A DNA stretch of 13,046 nt from contig CANEUT010000033.1 of the NCBI GenBank assembly GCA_947441895.1, positions 1-13,046 on the forward strand, in the 5' to 3' direction. A program made the position numbers and the translations under genes. Of this stretch, positions 7,709-13,046 are shown in pieces (the first letter of the stretch is position 1; each line of letters opens with the position of its first letter). The DNA is from Rickettsiales bacterium. GTDB lineage: Bacteria > Pseudomonadota > Alphaproteobacteria > Rickettsiales > UBA3002. Below the pieces are notes generated by a model. It ran no database searches. It was given only the letters and a program-made list of their open reading frames with translations, and was not told where the DNA came from.

Positions 7709-8866
7709 TTATTCCGTGTAAATTCGCTTCACGCGGTTGCCAATGCGCGTCAGTATTTCATAGCCAATGGTTTCGGCTGCATCGGCCACATCATCCACCC
7801 GAATGCCATCGCGGTCGCCAAGCAGGGTGAGTGGGGCGCCTTCATGCAGCAATGATTCGGGCACATCGGTCACGTCGAAGCACAGCATGTCCATCGTCAC
7901 GCGGCCCAGCAGGCGCACGCGGTGCGCACCGATATATCCGACGGCTTTATTCGACAGGTGGCGTAAATAGCCGTCGGCATAACCACTTGCCACGGTAGCA
8001 ATGCGCGTACCTTTGGCGGCAGTGACGGTGGCGCCATAGCCCACCGTTTGTTCGCGCTCTAACACGCGGGTCATGAGGATGGGGGAATTCCACTCGGCAA
8101 CTTGTTTTAGTTTCGATGGGGGTCTTACCCCCAAACCCCCGACGCTACGCGGCTCGCCATGGAAGGCTACGCGTGACTCTTCCACCGTTGGCGATTGTGC
8201 AGCAATACCATAGAGCGAGCAGCCGGGGCGGGCGAGGTGGAAGTGATAGTCCTTCGGCAAATAAATGCCACCGGAATTGGTGAGCGATGCCGGAATGCCC
8301 GGTGCCAAAGCGAGCGATGATTGGAACAGTTCTAACTGCCTGGCATTCAACGGGTGGCTGGCATCGGGCGCGCAGGCGAAGTGCGACATGATGAGGCTGA
8401 CGCGGCACGCACTCAGTGCGTCGGGATCTTTTTTCAGTAGCGCCGCAAATTCGTCATGCTGCAGACCCAGCCTTCCCATTGCGGTATCGATATGCAGCGC
8501 GCTGACGGCGTGAATATGTTCGGCGGCGACGGGTTTCCAACGCGCCATTTGTTCGGTGGAGTTGAGGATAGGAATGAGGCGGTGGGCGGCGAAGGCGAAT
8601 TCCTCGCCCGGCAGCACGCCTTGCAGCACCAGAATGCGCACATCGGGCAGGGCTTGGCGCAGTTCAAGCGCTTCGCCCAGCGTGGCCACGAAAAACGTGT
8701 GGCATCCGGCTTTTTCAAGCGCGGTGGAAACTTCCACGGCGCCCAGCCCATAGCCATCGGCCTTCACCACGGCGGCGGTTTCAGCACCGGTAAATTGCGC
8801 GCGCAGCGTTTGCCAGTTGGCAACAATGGCAGCGAGGTTGACGTTGAGTGTGGGTGTAGTGAACAT
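7709..8866 (-). CDS. alr: Alanine racemase, with in-frame insert
   Basis: Alr is a PLP enzyme that makes D-alanine for peptidoglycan. The 385-residue protein has the PLP-lysine motif AAVVKADGYGLG with K35, the barrel motif ALHIDTAMGRLGL, the SLTNSGG region, RPGCSLYGI, and the C-terminal domain motif QTVGYGATVTA carrying the catalytic Tyr. RLLGRVTMDMLCFDVT and the ending GYEILTRIGNRVKRIY are typical. Between the end of the barrel (LYGIAAQSPTVEES) and the start of the C-terminal beta domain (SPILMTRVL) lies an extra segment of about 20 residues, 232-252. A palindromic repeat at 8115-8173, related to the one in radA, encodes it. The frame and catalytic residues are intact, so activity is probably kept. 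It lies 44 bases after dnaB and 54 bases before mlaE, suggesting co-transcription. Confidence 0.95.
   Translation of the reverse strand: MFTTPTLNVNLAAIVANWQTLRAQFTGAETAAVVKADGYGLGAVEVSTALEKAGCHTFFVATLGEALELRQALPDVRILVLQGVLPGEEFAFAAHRLIPILNSTEQMARWKPVAAEHIHAVSALHIDTAMGRLGLQHDEFAALLKKDPDALSACRVSLIMSHFACAPDASHPLNARQLELFQSSLALAPGIPASLTNSGGIYLPKDYHFHLARPGCSLYGIAAQSPTVEESRVAFHGEPRSVGGLGVRPPSKLKQVAEWNSPILMTRVLEREQTVGYGATVTAAKGTRIATVASGYADGYLRHLSNKAVGYIGAHRVRLLGRVTMDMLCFDVTDVPESLLHEGAPLTLLGDRDGIRVDDVADAAETIGYEILTRIGNRVKRIYTE
8115..8173 (-). repeat. Protein-coding palindromic element inside alr (copy 2)
   Basis: This 59-base element lies in frame in alr and encodes RVAFHGEP, RSV, GGLG, VR, PPS (residues 232-251). 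It has a perfect 7-base inverted repeat TGGGGGT / ACCCCCA at 8117-8133. Read on the minus strand its first 24 bases match the radA copy at all but one position. The blocks GGGGGTTTGGGGG and CCCCCATC are identical. Orientation relative to the gene and reading frame are the same as in radA. The length difference of 12 bases is explained by in-frame gaps of 9 and 3. Confidence 0.85.
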
Positions 8867-8910
8867 GATTAGTGCCTAGTTGTTCGCGCGGAGCGAGTCA
8901 ACCGCAGCGA

Positions 8911-10395
8911 CTAATAGTGCTGTTCCGGCAAATGATCGGGTTTGATATAGTCACTAAAGCGCGTCAGTTCGCCCTGGAATTGCAGGGTGACGTTGCCGAT
9001 GGGGCCGTTACGGTGCTTGGCCACAATCACATCGGCGAGGCCGTGCACTTTTTCCATTTTCTCCATCCACCCGGCATGTTCGGGCGTGTCGGGGCGTGGC
9101 TCGGTGCGCGATAAATAATATTCATCGCGATACACGAACATCACCATGTCGGCATCTTGCTCGATGGAGCCGGATTCACGCAGATCGGCCAGTTGGGGGC
9201 GTTTATCTTCGCGCTGTTCCACCGCCCGCGAAAGCTGCGAGAGGGCGATGACGGGAATGTCGAGTTCCTTCGCGATGGCTTTCAGCCCTTGCGTAATTTC
9301 GGACACTTCCTGCACGCGGTTGGCTTGGCTGTTGCTGCTTGTGGGGCGCACCAGCTGCAGGTAATCGATGACCAACACCGACAAGTTATGCACGCGTTTT
9401 AAGCGCCGCGCGCGCGAACGCAATGCACCGATGGACAAAGCGGGCGTGTCGTCGATATGGAAGGGAAGCGAGGAGAGCTCATTGCTGCGCTCGACAAGGG
9501 TTTGGAATTCTTCTTGCGAGAGATTTCCGCGCTGTAAATTTTGTGATGGAATGGAGCAGGCCGAGGCCAGAATACGCATGGCCAATTGTTCGGCCGACAT
9601 TTCGAGCGAGAAGAAACCCACCGAGCGCGGCTTCTCGCCACGTTCCAGCGCGCCTTCATCTTCGCGGGCCAGAATTTTGGCGCAGTTATAAGCAAGGTTG
9701 GTGGCCAGCGCCGTTTTACCCATGGAGGGGCGACCAGCGAGGATGATGAGATCGGACGGGTGAAGACCGCCGAGCAAACGGTTGATGTCGGCAAAGCCCG
9801 TATCAATACCCACCACGGCGCCGGAACGCTGGAAGGCTTTTTCGGTGCGGTTCAGCGCATCGACCACGGAAAATTTCAGGGCTTTGAAACCGCCTTCGGC
9901 GTCGCCATCAGTCGCCAGTTTAAACAATTGCTGTTCGGCGATTTCTACCTGCGTCATGCCTTCATGTTCGCTTTGCGGATTAAAGGCTTCCACCACCACA
10001 TTTTCGCCAATGCCAATGAGGCGGCGCTTCACCGCCAGATCACGGATGATGCGGGTATAATCATGGATGTTGATGATGGAGGTGGCGGTGGCAACAAGCC
10101 GCGCCAGATAATGATCTTCCACCCCTTCGGCACCGGCGAAATGGTGTTTGAGTGTGACGGGGTTGGCGATGAGGCCCTTATCATGAAACTGGCTGATGGC
10201 CTTGAAAATGCGTTGGTGAATGCCGGCATAAAAATCTTCCGGCAGCAGGCTGCTGCCCACATGGTTCAGCGCTTCGTTGTTGGCCAGAATGGCGCCCAGA
10301 ATGGCCTGTTCAGCCTCGAGGTTGTGCGGCGCTTCTTTCGCGGGTGCGGTGCCGGTGGTTGGGGTGGTGTTGGGGTGTTCGAGAACCGTCGCCAT
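8911..10395 (-). CDS. dnaB: Replicative DNA helicase DnaB
   Basis: DnaB is the hexameric 5'-3' helicase that drives the replication fork. The 494-residue protein has the N-terminal primase-interacting domain beginning PHNLEAEQAILGAIL, with RIFKAISQFHDKG and NPVTLKHHF, then a linker. The RecA-like motor domain has Walker A GRPSMGKTA (221-229), GFFSLEMSAEQL, the Walker B strand VLVIDYLQLV and ELDIPVIALSQLSRAVEQR. ADLRESGSIEQDADMVMFVYR and IVAKHRNGPIGNVTLQF follow. The first 20 residues are Thr/Pro/Ala-rich and probably disordered. No intein or truncation is seen. It precedes alr by 44 bases and is separated from rplI by 240 bases and a terminator, so it likely has its own promoter. A TATAGAT sequence on the minus strand near 10450-10456 is a possible -10 box. 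Confidence 0.97.
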   Translation of the reverse strand: MATVLEHPNTTPTTGTAPAKEAPHNLEAEQAILGAILANNEALNHVGSSLLPEDFYAGIHQRIFKAISQFHDKGLIANPVTLKHHFAGAEGVEDHYLARLVATATSIINIHDYTRIIRDLAVKRRLIGIGENVVVEAFNPQSEHEGMTQVEIAEQQLFKLATDGDAEGGFKALKFSVVDALNRTEKAFQRSGAVVGIDTGFADINRLLGGLHPSDLIILAGRPSMGKTALATNLAYNCAKILAREDEGALERGEKPRSVGFFSLEMSAEQLAMRILASACSIPSQNLQRGNLSQEEFQTLVERSNELSSLPFHIDDTPALSIGALRSRARRLKRVHNLSVLVIDYLQLVRPTSSNSQANRVQEVSEITQGLKAIAKELDIPVIALSQLSRAVEQREDKRPQLADLRESGSIEQDADMVMFVYRDEYYLSRTEPRPDTPEHAGWMEKMEKVHGLADVIVAKHRNGPIGNVTLQFQGELTRFSDYIKPDHLPEQHY

Positions 10396-10509
10396 GAAAA
10401 ATGCTCACCATGTTTTTTGTTGTTGGTCGCCCACCATACTGGCACATCTCATCTATACCACATCGCAGCACGCTTGTGCACAGGAAGCTGACTCACTGCG
10501 GTTTGCCAA

Positions 10510-10518
10510 TGTGAATAA
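10510..10518 (-). promoter_or_regulatory. Possible DnaA box upstream of dnaB
   Basis: On the minus strand the sequence TTATTCACA matches the DnaA box consensus TTATNCACA exactly. It lies about 115 bases upstream of the dnaB start. A single 9-base match may be chance. If real it could link dnaB transcription to DnaA. Confidence 0.3.
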
Positions 10519-10531
10519 CTAGCGGATAACA

Positions 10532-10561
10532 AAAAACCCAGCCGGTGAGGGCTGGGTTTTT
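10532..10561 (-). terminator. Rho-independent terminator of the rpsF-rpsR-rplI operon
   Basis: A perfect 12-base inverted repeat, AAAAACCCAGCC (10532-10543) and GGCTGGGTTTTT (10550-10561), encloses the loop GGTGAG. Read on the minus strand the GC-rich stem is followed by a run of T. It lies about 75 bases past the rplI stop. The symmetric A/T flanks mean it could work in both directions, but only the minus strand has a gene reading into it. Confidence 0.85.
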
Positions 10562-10571
10562 CTATTTAGTT

Positions 10572-10630
10572 GTCATCCCTGCGAAAGCAGGGATCTCCTT
10601 GAAGTGGATTCCTGCTTTCGCAGGAATGAC
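10572..10630. repeat. Intergenic palindromic repeat of the GTCATCCCTGCGAAAGCAGG type
   Basis: Two inverted arms start at GTCATCCCTGCGAAAGCAGG (10572) and end at CCTGCTTTCGCAGGAATGAC (10630), with two mismatches over about 24 bases. Each arm also folds on itself (CCTGC-GAAA-GCAGG and CCTGC-TTTC-GCAGG), giving a cruciform-like layout. Similar repeats are common in many proteobacterial genomes, from memory. It sits between the rplI stop and the operon terminator, 5 bases after the stop codon, so it is transcribed as the 3' end of the operon mRNA and may protect it from decay. Confidence 0.85.
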
Positions 10631-10635
10631 AAAAG

Positions 10636-11169
10636 TTAAGCGGCCGATTCGTCGTTCAACTCTTCTTCAACTTCTACTTCGGCAGTGGCAGGTTTGGCGG
10701 CGAGTTCCTGCGCGAGCAGGCCTTCGGCATTACGAGCCACTTGAATTTTAACCGTCACATGCACTTCGGGGTGCAGGTTAACGGTCGCTTCATAAACGCC
10801 GAGCGTTTTGATGGTTGAGGTAAGGTCGATGTAGCGACGCTCAACCTTGTGACCGGCTTCAGCCAGCGCCACTTCAACGTCACGTGCGGCAACCGAACCG
10901 TAGAGTTTACCATCTTCCGCCGCTTGACGGATGATGCTGACCGAAAGATTGTTCATCGTTGCAGCGATTTTCTCGGCGGCAGCACGGCTTTCGGCGTTTT
11001 GCTTTTCAAGCACGGCACGACGCGACTCGAACACTTTTTTGTTCTCATCGGTAGCGCGGAGGGCTTTTTTCTGTGGGAAAAGGAAGTTACGGGCGAAGCC
11101 GTTTTTCACTTTCACCACGTCGCCAACGGCGCCCAGGCGTGCAATACGTTCTAACAGAATCACGTCCAT
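10636..11169 (-). CDS. rplI: 50S ribosomal protein L9
   Basis: L9 binds 23S rRNA and stabilises the large subunit near the L1 stalk. The 177-residue protein starts MDVILLERIARLGAVGDVVKVKNGFARNFLFP, the standard L9 N-terminal domain with its conserved Gly/Lys-rich RNA-binding surface. The long linker helix covers about residues 40-80. The C-terminal domain includes DGKLYGSVAARDV and LGVYEATVNLHPEV. A longer open frame upstream, to 11319, is not used: the ATG at 11169 fits the family and has a clear AGGAGA ribosome-binding sequence. The last 25 or so residues are acidic (EVEVEEELNDESAA), an extension beyond the core domain that is common in alphaproteobacterial L9. It is the last gene of the rpsF-rpsR-rplI operon, 10 bases after rpsR. 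Confidence 0.95.
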   Translation of the reverse strand: MDVILLERIARLGAVGDVVKVKNGFARNFLFPQKKALRATDENKKVFESRRAVLEKQNAESRAAAEKIAATMNNLSVSIIRQAAEDGKLYGSVAARDVEVALAEAGHKVERRYIDLTSTIKTLGVYEATVNLHPEVHVTVKIQVARNAEGLLAQELAAKPATAEVEVEEELNDESAA

Positions 11170-11179
11170 GATGTATCTC

Positions 11180-11560
11180 CTATGACTGTACGACGTATGG
11201 CAACAAAGCGAGGTTGCGGGCGCGTTTAATGGCCGTGGCCAACGCGCGCTGCTTCTTCGCAGAAACGGCAGTAATGCGGCTTGGCAAAATTTTGCCACGC
11301 TCGGAAATGAAACGGCCAAGCAGTTTCACGTCTTTATAATCAACCGCTGGCGCGTTCGGACCCGTGAGGGGGCACGATTTGCGACGACGGAAAAATACTT
11401 TGCGGCCACCAGCGGCATCGCCACCAGCTGCACCGGCGCCCGGACGGCCGCCGCCAAAACCGCCTTCACGGCCACCACCGAAGCCGCCTTCGCGACCTCC
11501 GCCAAAGCCGCCTTCGCGGTTATCACTACGTTCATTACGTGGTTTAAATCCTGAATTCAT
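11180..11560 (-). CDS. rpsR: 30S ribosomal protein S18 with Gly/Arg-rich N-terminal extension
   Basis: S18 binds together with S6 at the platform of the small subunit. The C-terminal 70-odd residues are normal S18: KVFFRRRKSCPLTGPNAP, then VDYKDVKLLGRFISERGKI, LPSRITAVSAKKQRALATAI and KRARNLALLPYV. The usual protein is about 75-80 residues, but here about 50 extra residues precede the core. They hold three tandem REGGFGGG repeats (residues 15-38) and an Ala/Gly stretch, resembling the RGG regions that bind RNA. Two ATGs are possible, 11566 and 11560. The AGGGAG ribosome-binding sequence touches the first and is 6 bases from the second, so 11560 (MNSGFKPR) is chosen, giving 126 residues. It is 11 bases after rpsF and 10 before rplI, in the standard operon order. 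The core is certain. Confidence 0.93.
   Translation of the reverse strand: MNSGFKPRNERSDNREGGFGGGREGGFGGGREGGFGGGRPGAGAAGGDAAGGRKVFFRRRKSCPLTGPNAPAVDYKDVKLLGRFISERGKILPSRITAVSAKKQRALATAIKRARNLALLPYVVQS
11447..11518 (-). repeat. Three tandem 24-base repeats in rpsR
   Basis: Three consecutive 24-base units each encode REGGFGGG in the N-terminal extension of S18. Units differ only at scattered bases, mostly synonymous. The tandem layout suggests growth by replication slippage, so copy number may vary between strains. Confidence 0.8.
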
Positions 11561-11571
11561 GGTCATCTCCC

Positions 11572-11919
11572 TTATGCAGCTTCGTAGCTGTCGCCAGATT
11601 TTTGCTGCAGCATCACCGTTGGTGTTGCATCCATTGCGTCAACGCGCACCGTGAGAACACGGATAATATCTTCGTTGATGCCGAGGTTGCGCTCGAGTTC
11701 TTTCAGCGCAACGGGCGAGCAATCAAGCCCAAGCATGGTATAGTGACCCTTGCCCATTTTGTTGATTTTATAGGCCAGCGTGCGCAGACCCCAATATTCG
11801 TTTTTCACGATGGTGCCTTGGGCGTCGGTAATGATTTTTTCAAAGCCATCGGTGAGTTTTTGTACGTCGGCCTTGCTCAGGTCCGGACGCGTTACGAATG
11901 TGCACTCATAGAATGCCAT
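11572..11919 (-). CDS. rpsF: 30S ribosomal protein S6
   Basis: S6 forms a dimer with S18 on the small-subunit platform. The 115-residue protein starts MAFYECTFVTRPDLSKADVQ and has the conserved EYWGLRTLAYKINKMGKGHYTML, then LKELERNLGINEDIIRVLTVRVD. The frame is open 8 codons further upstream, but the ATG at 11919 aligns with other S6 proteins and has a GGGAGAA ribosome-binding sequence. It is the first gene of the rpsF-rpsR-rplI operon. The leader upstream carries a large inverted-repeat structure (11951-12071). The C-terminal tail is short, without the acidic extension of E. coli S6. Confidence 0.95.
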   Translation of the reverse strand: MAFYECTFVTRPDLSKADVQKLTDGFEKIITDAQGTIVKNEYWGLRTLAYKINKMGKGHYTMLGLDCSPVALKELERNLGINEDIIRVLTVRVDAMDATPTVMLQQKSGDSYEAA

Positions 11920-11950
11920 AGTACTTCTCCCATTAACGGCCACCGCGCTT

Positions 11951-12071
11951 GTGACTGGTTTCTAGGGTCGATTGCGTTGTCGCGCTCGTACTCAAATCCT
12001 CATGTAGCGCTGCTACACTGCGGTTCTGCGTGCGATTGCTCCTAGCACTCGCCTCCCATAAAGCCAGTCAC
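11951..12071 (-). repeat. 121-base quasi-palindrome in the rpsF leader
   Basis: Outer arms GTGACTGG (11951-11958) and CCAGTCAC (12064-12071) are perfect inverted repeats, extended by TTT and AAA with a one-base bulge. Inside them CTAGG (11962-11966) faces CCTAG (12041-12045). At the centre TGTAGC-GCT-GCTACA (12003-12017) forms a hairpin. The centres of the outer arms and inner hairpin coincide at about 12010-12011. The heptamer CGATTGC occurs twice inside (11969 and 12033). It could be a small mobile repeat, a structured leader of the ribosomal operon, or both. Confidence 0.6.
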
Positions 12072-12154
12072 CCATCTACCCCATGTAGTGGTGTACGGAT
12101 GACCTATGAATTAAGGTTCCCCCTCTCAGGGGAGCGGGGTTATTAGAGAAAGGC

Positions 12155-12163
12155 TGTGGATAA
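12155..12163 (-). promoter_or_regulatory. Single consensus DnaA box
   Basis: The minus strand reads TTATCCACA, the strongest E. coli DnaA box sequence. No second box is seen nearby, so it is not evidence for an origin. It may be chance or a regulatory site. Confidence 0.3.
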
Positions 12164-12178
12164 TGCAAGCGGTTTTTG

Positions 12179-12262
12179 TTTTGCGCTCAAGCGGCGCGTA
12201 GCCTTTCGGCCTCAATGGCCGTGTCGTTTTTTCGTGCTTCGGGGCGAAAAAACTCCGCAAAA
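12179..12262. repeat. Nested inverted repeat upstream of fabD
   Basis: Outer arms TTTTGCG (12179-12185) and CGCAAAA (12256-12262) enclose a second perfect pair, GTTTTTTCG (12226-12234) and CGAAAAAAC (12245-12253), and a small hairpin GGCC-TCAAT-GGCC. The stretch GCGCGTAGCC inside it also occurs, on the opposite strand, in the protein-coding element of radA, but the match is short. It is probably another small palindromic element; terminator function is possible but not supported by position. Confidence 0.5.
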
Positions 12263-12420
12263 GATTGCTTACTGCTGGATTTTGTAACAATAATTTACTA
12301 TTCACTGGTTACCGAAATTAATACGTAATATGAGCGCAGTAGCGCGAATCAGCCATGCGCTGCGACAGCACGCTTCATAGCGAGGACAGGAGTCCGAGCT
12401 GGGAGCAAAGGAGAAAGACC

Positions 12421-13046
12421 ATGACCACTGCATTCGTATTTCCCGGCCAGGGCAGCCAGGCCGTTGGCATGGGCCAGGCCCTTGCTGCCGCATTCCCCAT
12501 CGCCCGCGAGGTGCTGGGGGAGGTGGATGACGCGCTTTCATTCAAACTTTCCGCGTTAATGGAGCAGGGACCCGAGGCGGACCTCACCCAAACCCAGAAC
12601 GCCCAACCGGCCATTATGGCCGTATCGCTCGCGGCGTTTCGCGTGATGGAAAAAGAAATGGGCATTACGCTGCCCGGTTCCGCCGTATGTGTGGCGGGTC
12701 ACAGCTTGGGTGAATATTCGGCGCTGACGGCAGCCGGCAGCTTCACCATTGCCGATTGTGCGCGCCTGCTGAAAATTCGTGGCAACGCCATGCAGGCAGC
12801 CGTGCCCCAAGGCAAAGGCGGCATGGTGGCCATTATTGGGCCCGAACTGGCCGGGGTGGAAGAGATTGTGAACGCGGCACGTATGCGGGCGATTGGCGAA
12901 ATTATCGAGATTGCGAATCATAATTCCACCAACCAGACGGTGATTTCAGGTTCGGCGCGCGGTATGGAAATCGCGATTGAAGTGGCGAAGGAAAAAGGCG
13001 CCAAGCGCGCGCTTGCGCTGCCAGTTTCGGCCCCGTTCCACTGTTC
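12421..13046 (+). CDS. fabD: Malonyl-CoA:ACP transacylase, 3' end cut by window edge
   Basis: FabD moves malonyl groups from CoA to acyl carrier protein, supplying fatty acid synthesis. The first 208 codons are visible and the frame stays open to the right edge. The start reads MTTAFVFPGQGSQAVGMG, with the oxyanion-hole GQGSQ motif. Next come TQNAQPAIMAVS, the nucleophile motif GHSLGEYSAL with Ser95, a conserved Arg in LLKIRGNAMQ, NHNSTNQTVISG, and VSAPFHC with catalytic His207 just before the edge. The ATG at 12421 has an AAGGAG ribosome-binding sequence 7 bases upstream. It is divergent from rpsF across a 501-base spacer. In many bacteria fabD is followed by fabG and acpP, which would lie outside the window. 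Confidence 0.96.
   Translation, partial: MTTAFVFPGQGSQAVGMGQALAAAFPIAREVLGEVDDALSFKLSALMEQGPEADLTQTQNAQPAIMAVSLAAFRVMEKEMGITLPGSAVCVAGHSLGEYSALTAAGSFTIADCARLLKIRGNAMQAAVPQGKGGMVAIIGPELAGVEEIVNAARMRAIGEIIEIANHNSTNQTVISGSARGMEIAIEVAKEKGAKRALALPVSAPFHC

Larger units (their letters stand above)
11920..12420. other. 501-bp divergent intergenic region between rpsF and fabD
   Basis: No gene is supported here. It must contain promoters in both directions. From left to right it holds a 121-base quasi-palindrome (11951-12071), a small hairpin CCCCT-CTC-AGGGG (12120-12132), a consensus DnaA box (12155-12163), a nested inverted repeat (12179-12262) and an AT-rich stretch (about 12280-12330). The AT-rich stretch is the most likely place for the fabD promoter. 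TTGCTT at 12266 followed about 17 bases later by CAATAA is a weak candidate pair. The repeats make this region look like a landing site for small mobile palindromes. Confidence 0.6.

Noticed and set aside
9586..10491. 301-codon open frame on the plus strand opposite dnaB
   Set aside because: It is an antisense shadow of dnaB: composition is unlike a real protein and no ribosome-binding site or recognisable motif is seen.
10521..10533. Lac-operator-like string AGCGGATAACA
   Set aside because: Only half of an operator is present, with no inverted partner and no lac-type genes nearby; chance similarity.
11170..11319. Longer L9 frame starting at 11319
   Set aside because: It would run backwards into rpsR. 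The ATG at 11169 has a strong AGGAGA site and matches the L9 N-terminus.
11447..11518. CRISPR-like array
   Set aside because: The three repeats are directly tandem without spacers and lie inside the rpsR reading frame; they encode REGGFGGG.
11920..12420. Replication origin in the rpsF-fabD spacer
   Set aside because: Only one DnaA box and no box cluster, no dnaA, hemE or par genes, so the AT-rich stretch is better explained as a promoter area.

Overview
The window looks like a chromosomal segment of an alphaproteobacterium with mid-range GC. The evidence is the gene content and order: rpsF-rpsR-rplI-dnaB-alr-mlaE-mlaF run in one direction towards radA-cvpA-purF, with fabD divergent upstream of rpsF. 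From memory, this core order is typical of Alphaproteobacteria. PurF is of the type with a short propeptide and an iron-sulfur cluster. The many small palindromic repeats, including protein-coding ones, recall Rickettsiales and other reduced or host-associated lineages. I cannot assign a genus; no 16S rRNA or tRNA gene is present.

Layout, left to right. Positions 1-3216 (minus strand) hold purF (3' end cut by the window edge), cvpA and radA, closely spaced and probably co-transcribed. Positions 3274-5943 (plus strand) hold one large gene of 889 codons, the only gene that breaks the minus-strand block. Its middle resembles the adenosine/AMP deaminase metallohydrolases and its C-terminal third looks like a Rossmann-type, possibly SLOG-like, nucleotide-binding domain. 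Positions 5947-7654 (minus) hold mlaF and mlaE, an ATPase and permease for phospholipid transport, separated by a long palindromic repeat. Positions 7709-10395 (minus) hold alr and dnaB. Positions 10636-11919 (minus) hold the ribosomal protein operon rpsF-rpsR-rplI, ending in a clear hairpin terminator. Positions 11920-12420 are a 501-bp divergent intergenic region with two large inverted-repeat structures. Positions 12421-13046 (plus) hold the start of fabD, cut by the right edge.

Most genes are housekeeping: purine synthesis (purF), DNA repair (radA), replication (dnaB), cell wall D-alanine (alr), lipid transport (mlaEF), translation (rpsF, rpsR, rplI) and fatty acid synthesis (fabD).

The main unusual observation is a related palindromic DNA element inserted in the same orientation and reading frame inside two unrelated essential-type genes, radA and alr. 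It adds about 20-28 residues with a shared peptide pattern (RVA-x-HGEP ... GGLG ... PPS) to each protein. This matches the behaviour of the Rickettsia palindromic elements but with a sequence I do not recognise. The second is the 889-residue deaminase-like fusion protein, whose function I cannot assign. The third is ribosomal protein S18, which carries a glycine/arginine-rich N-terminal repeat.
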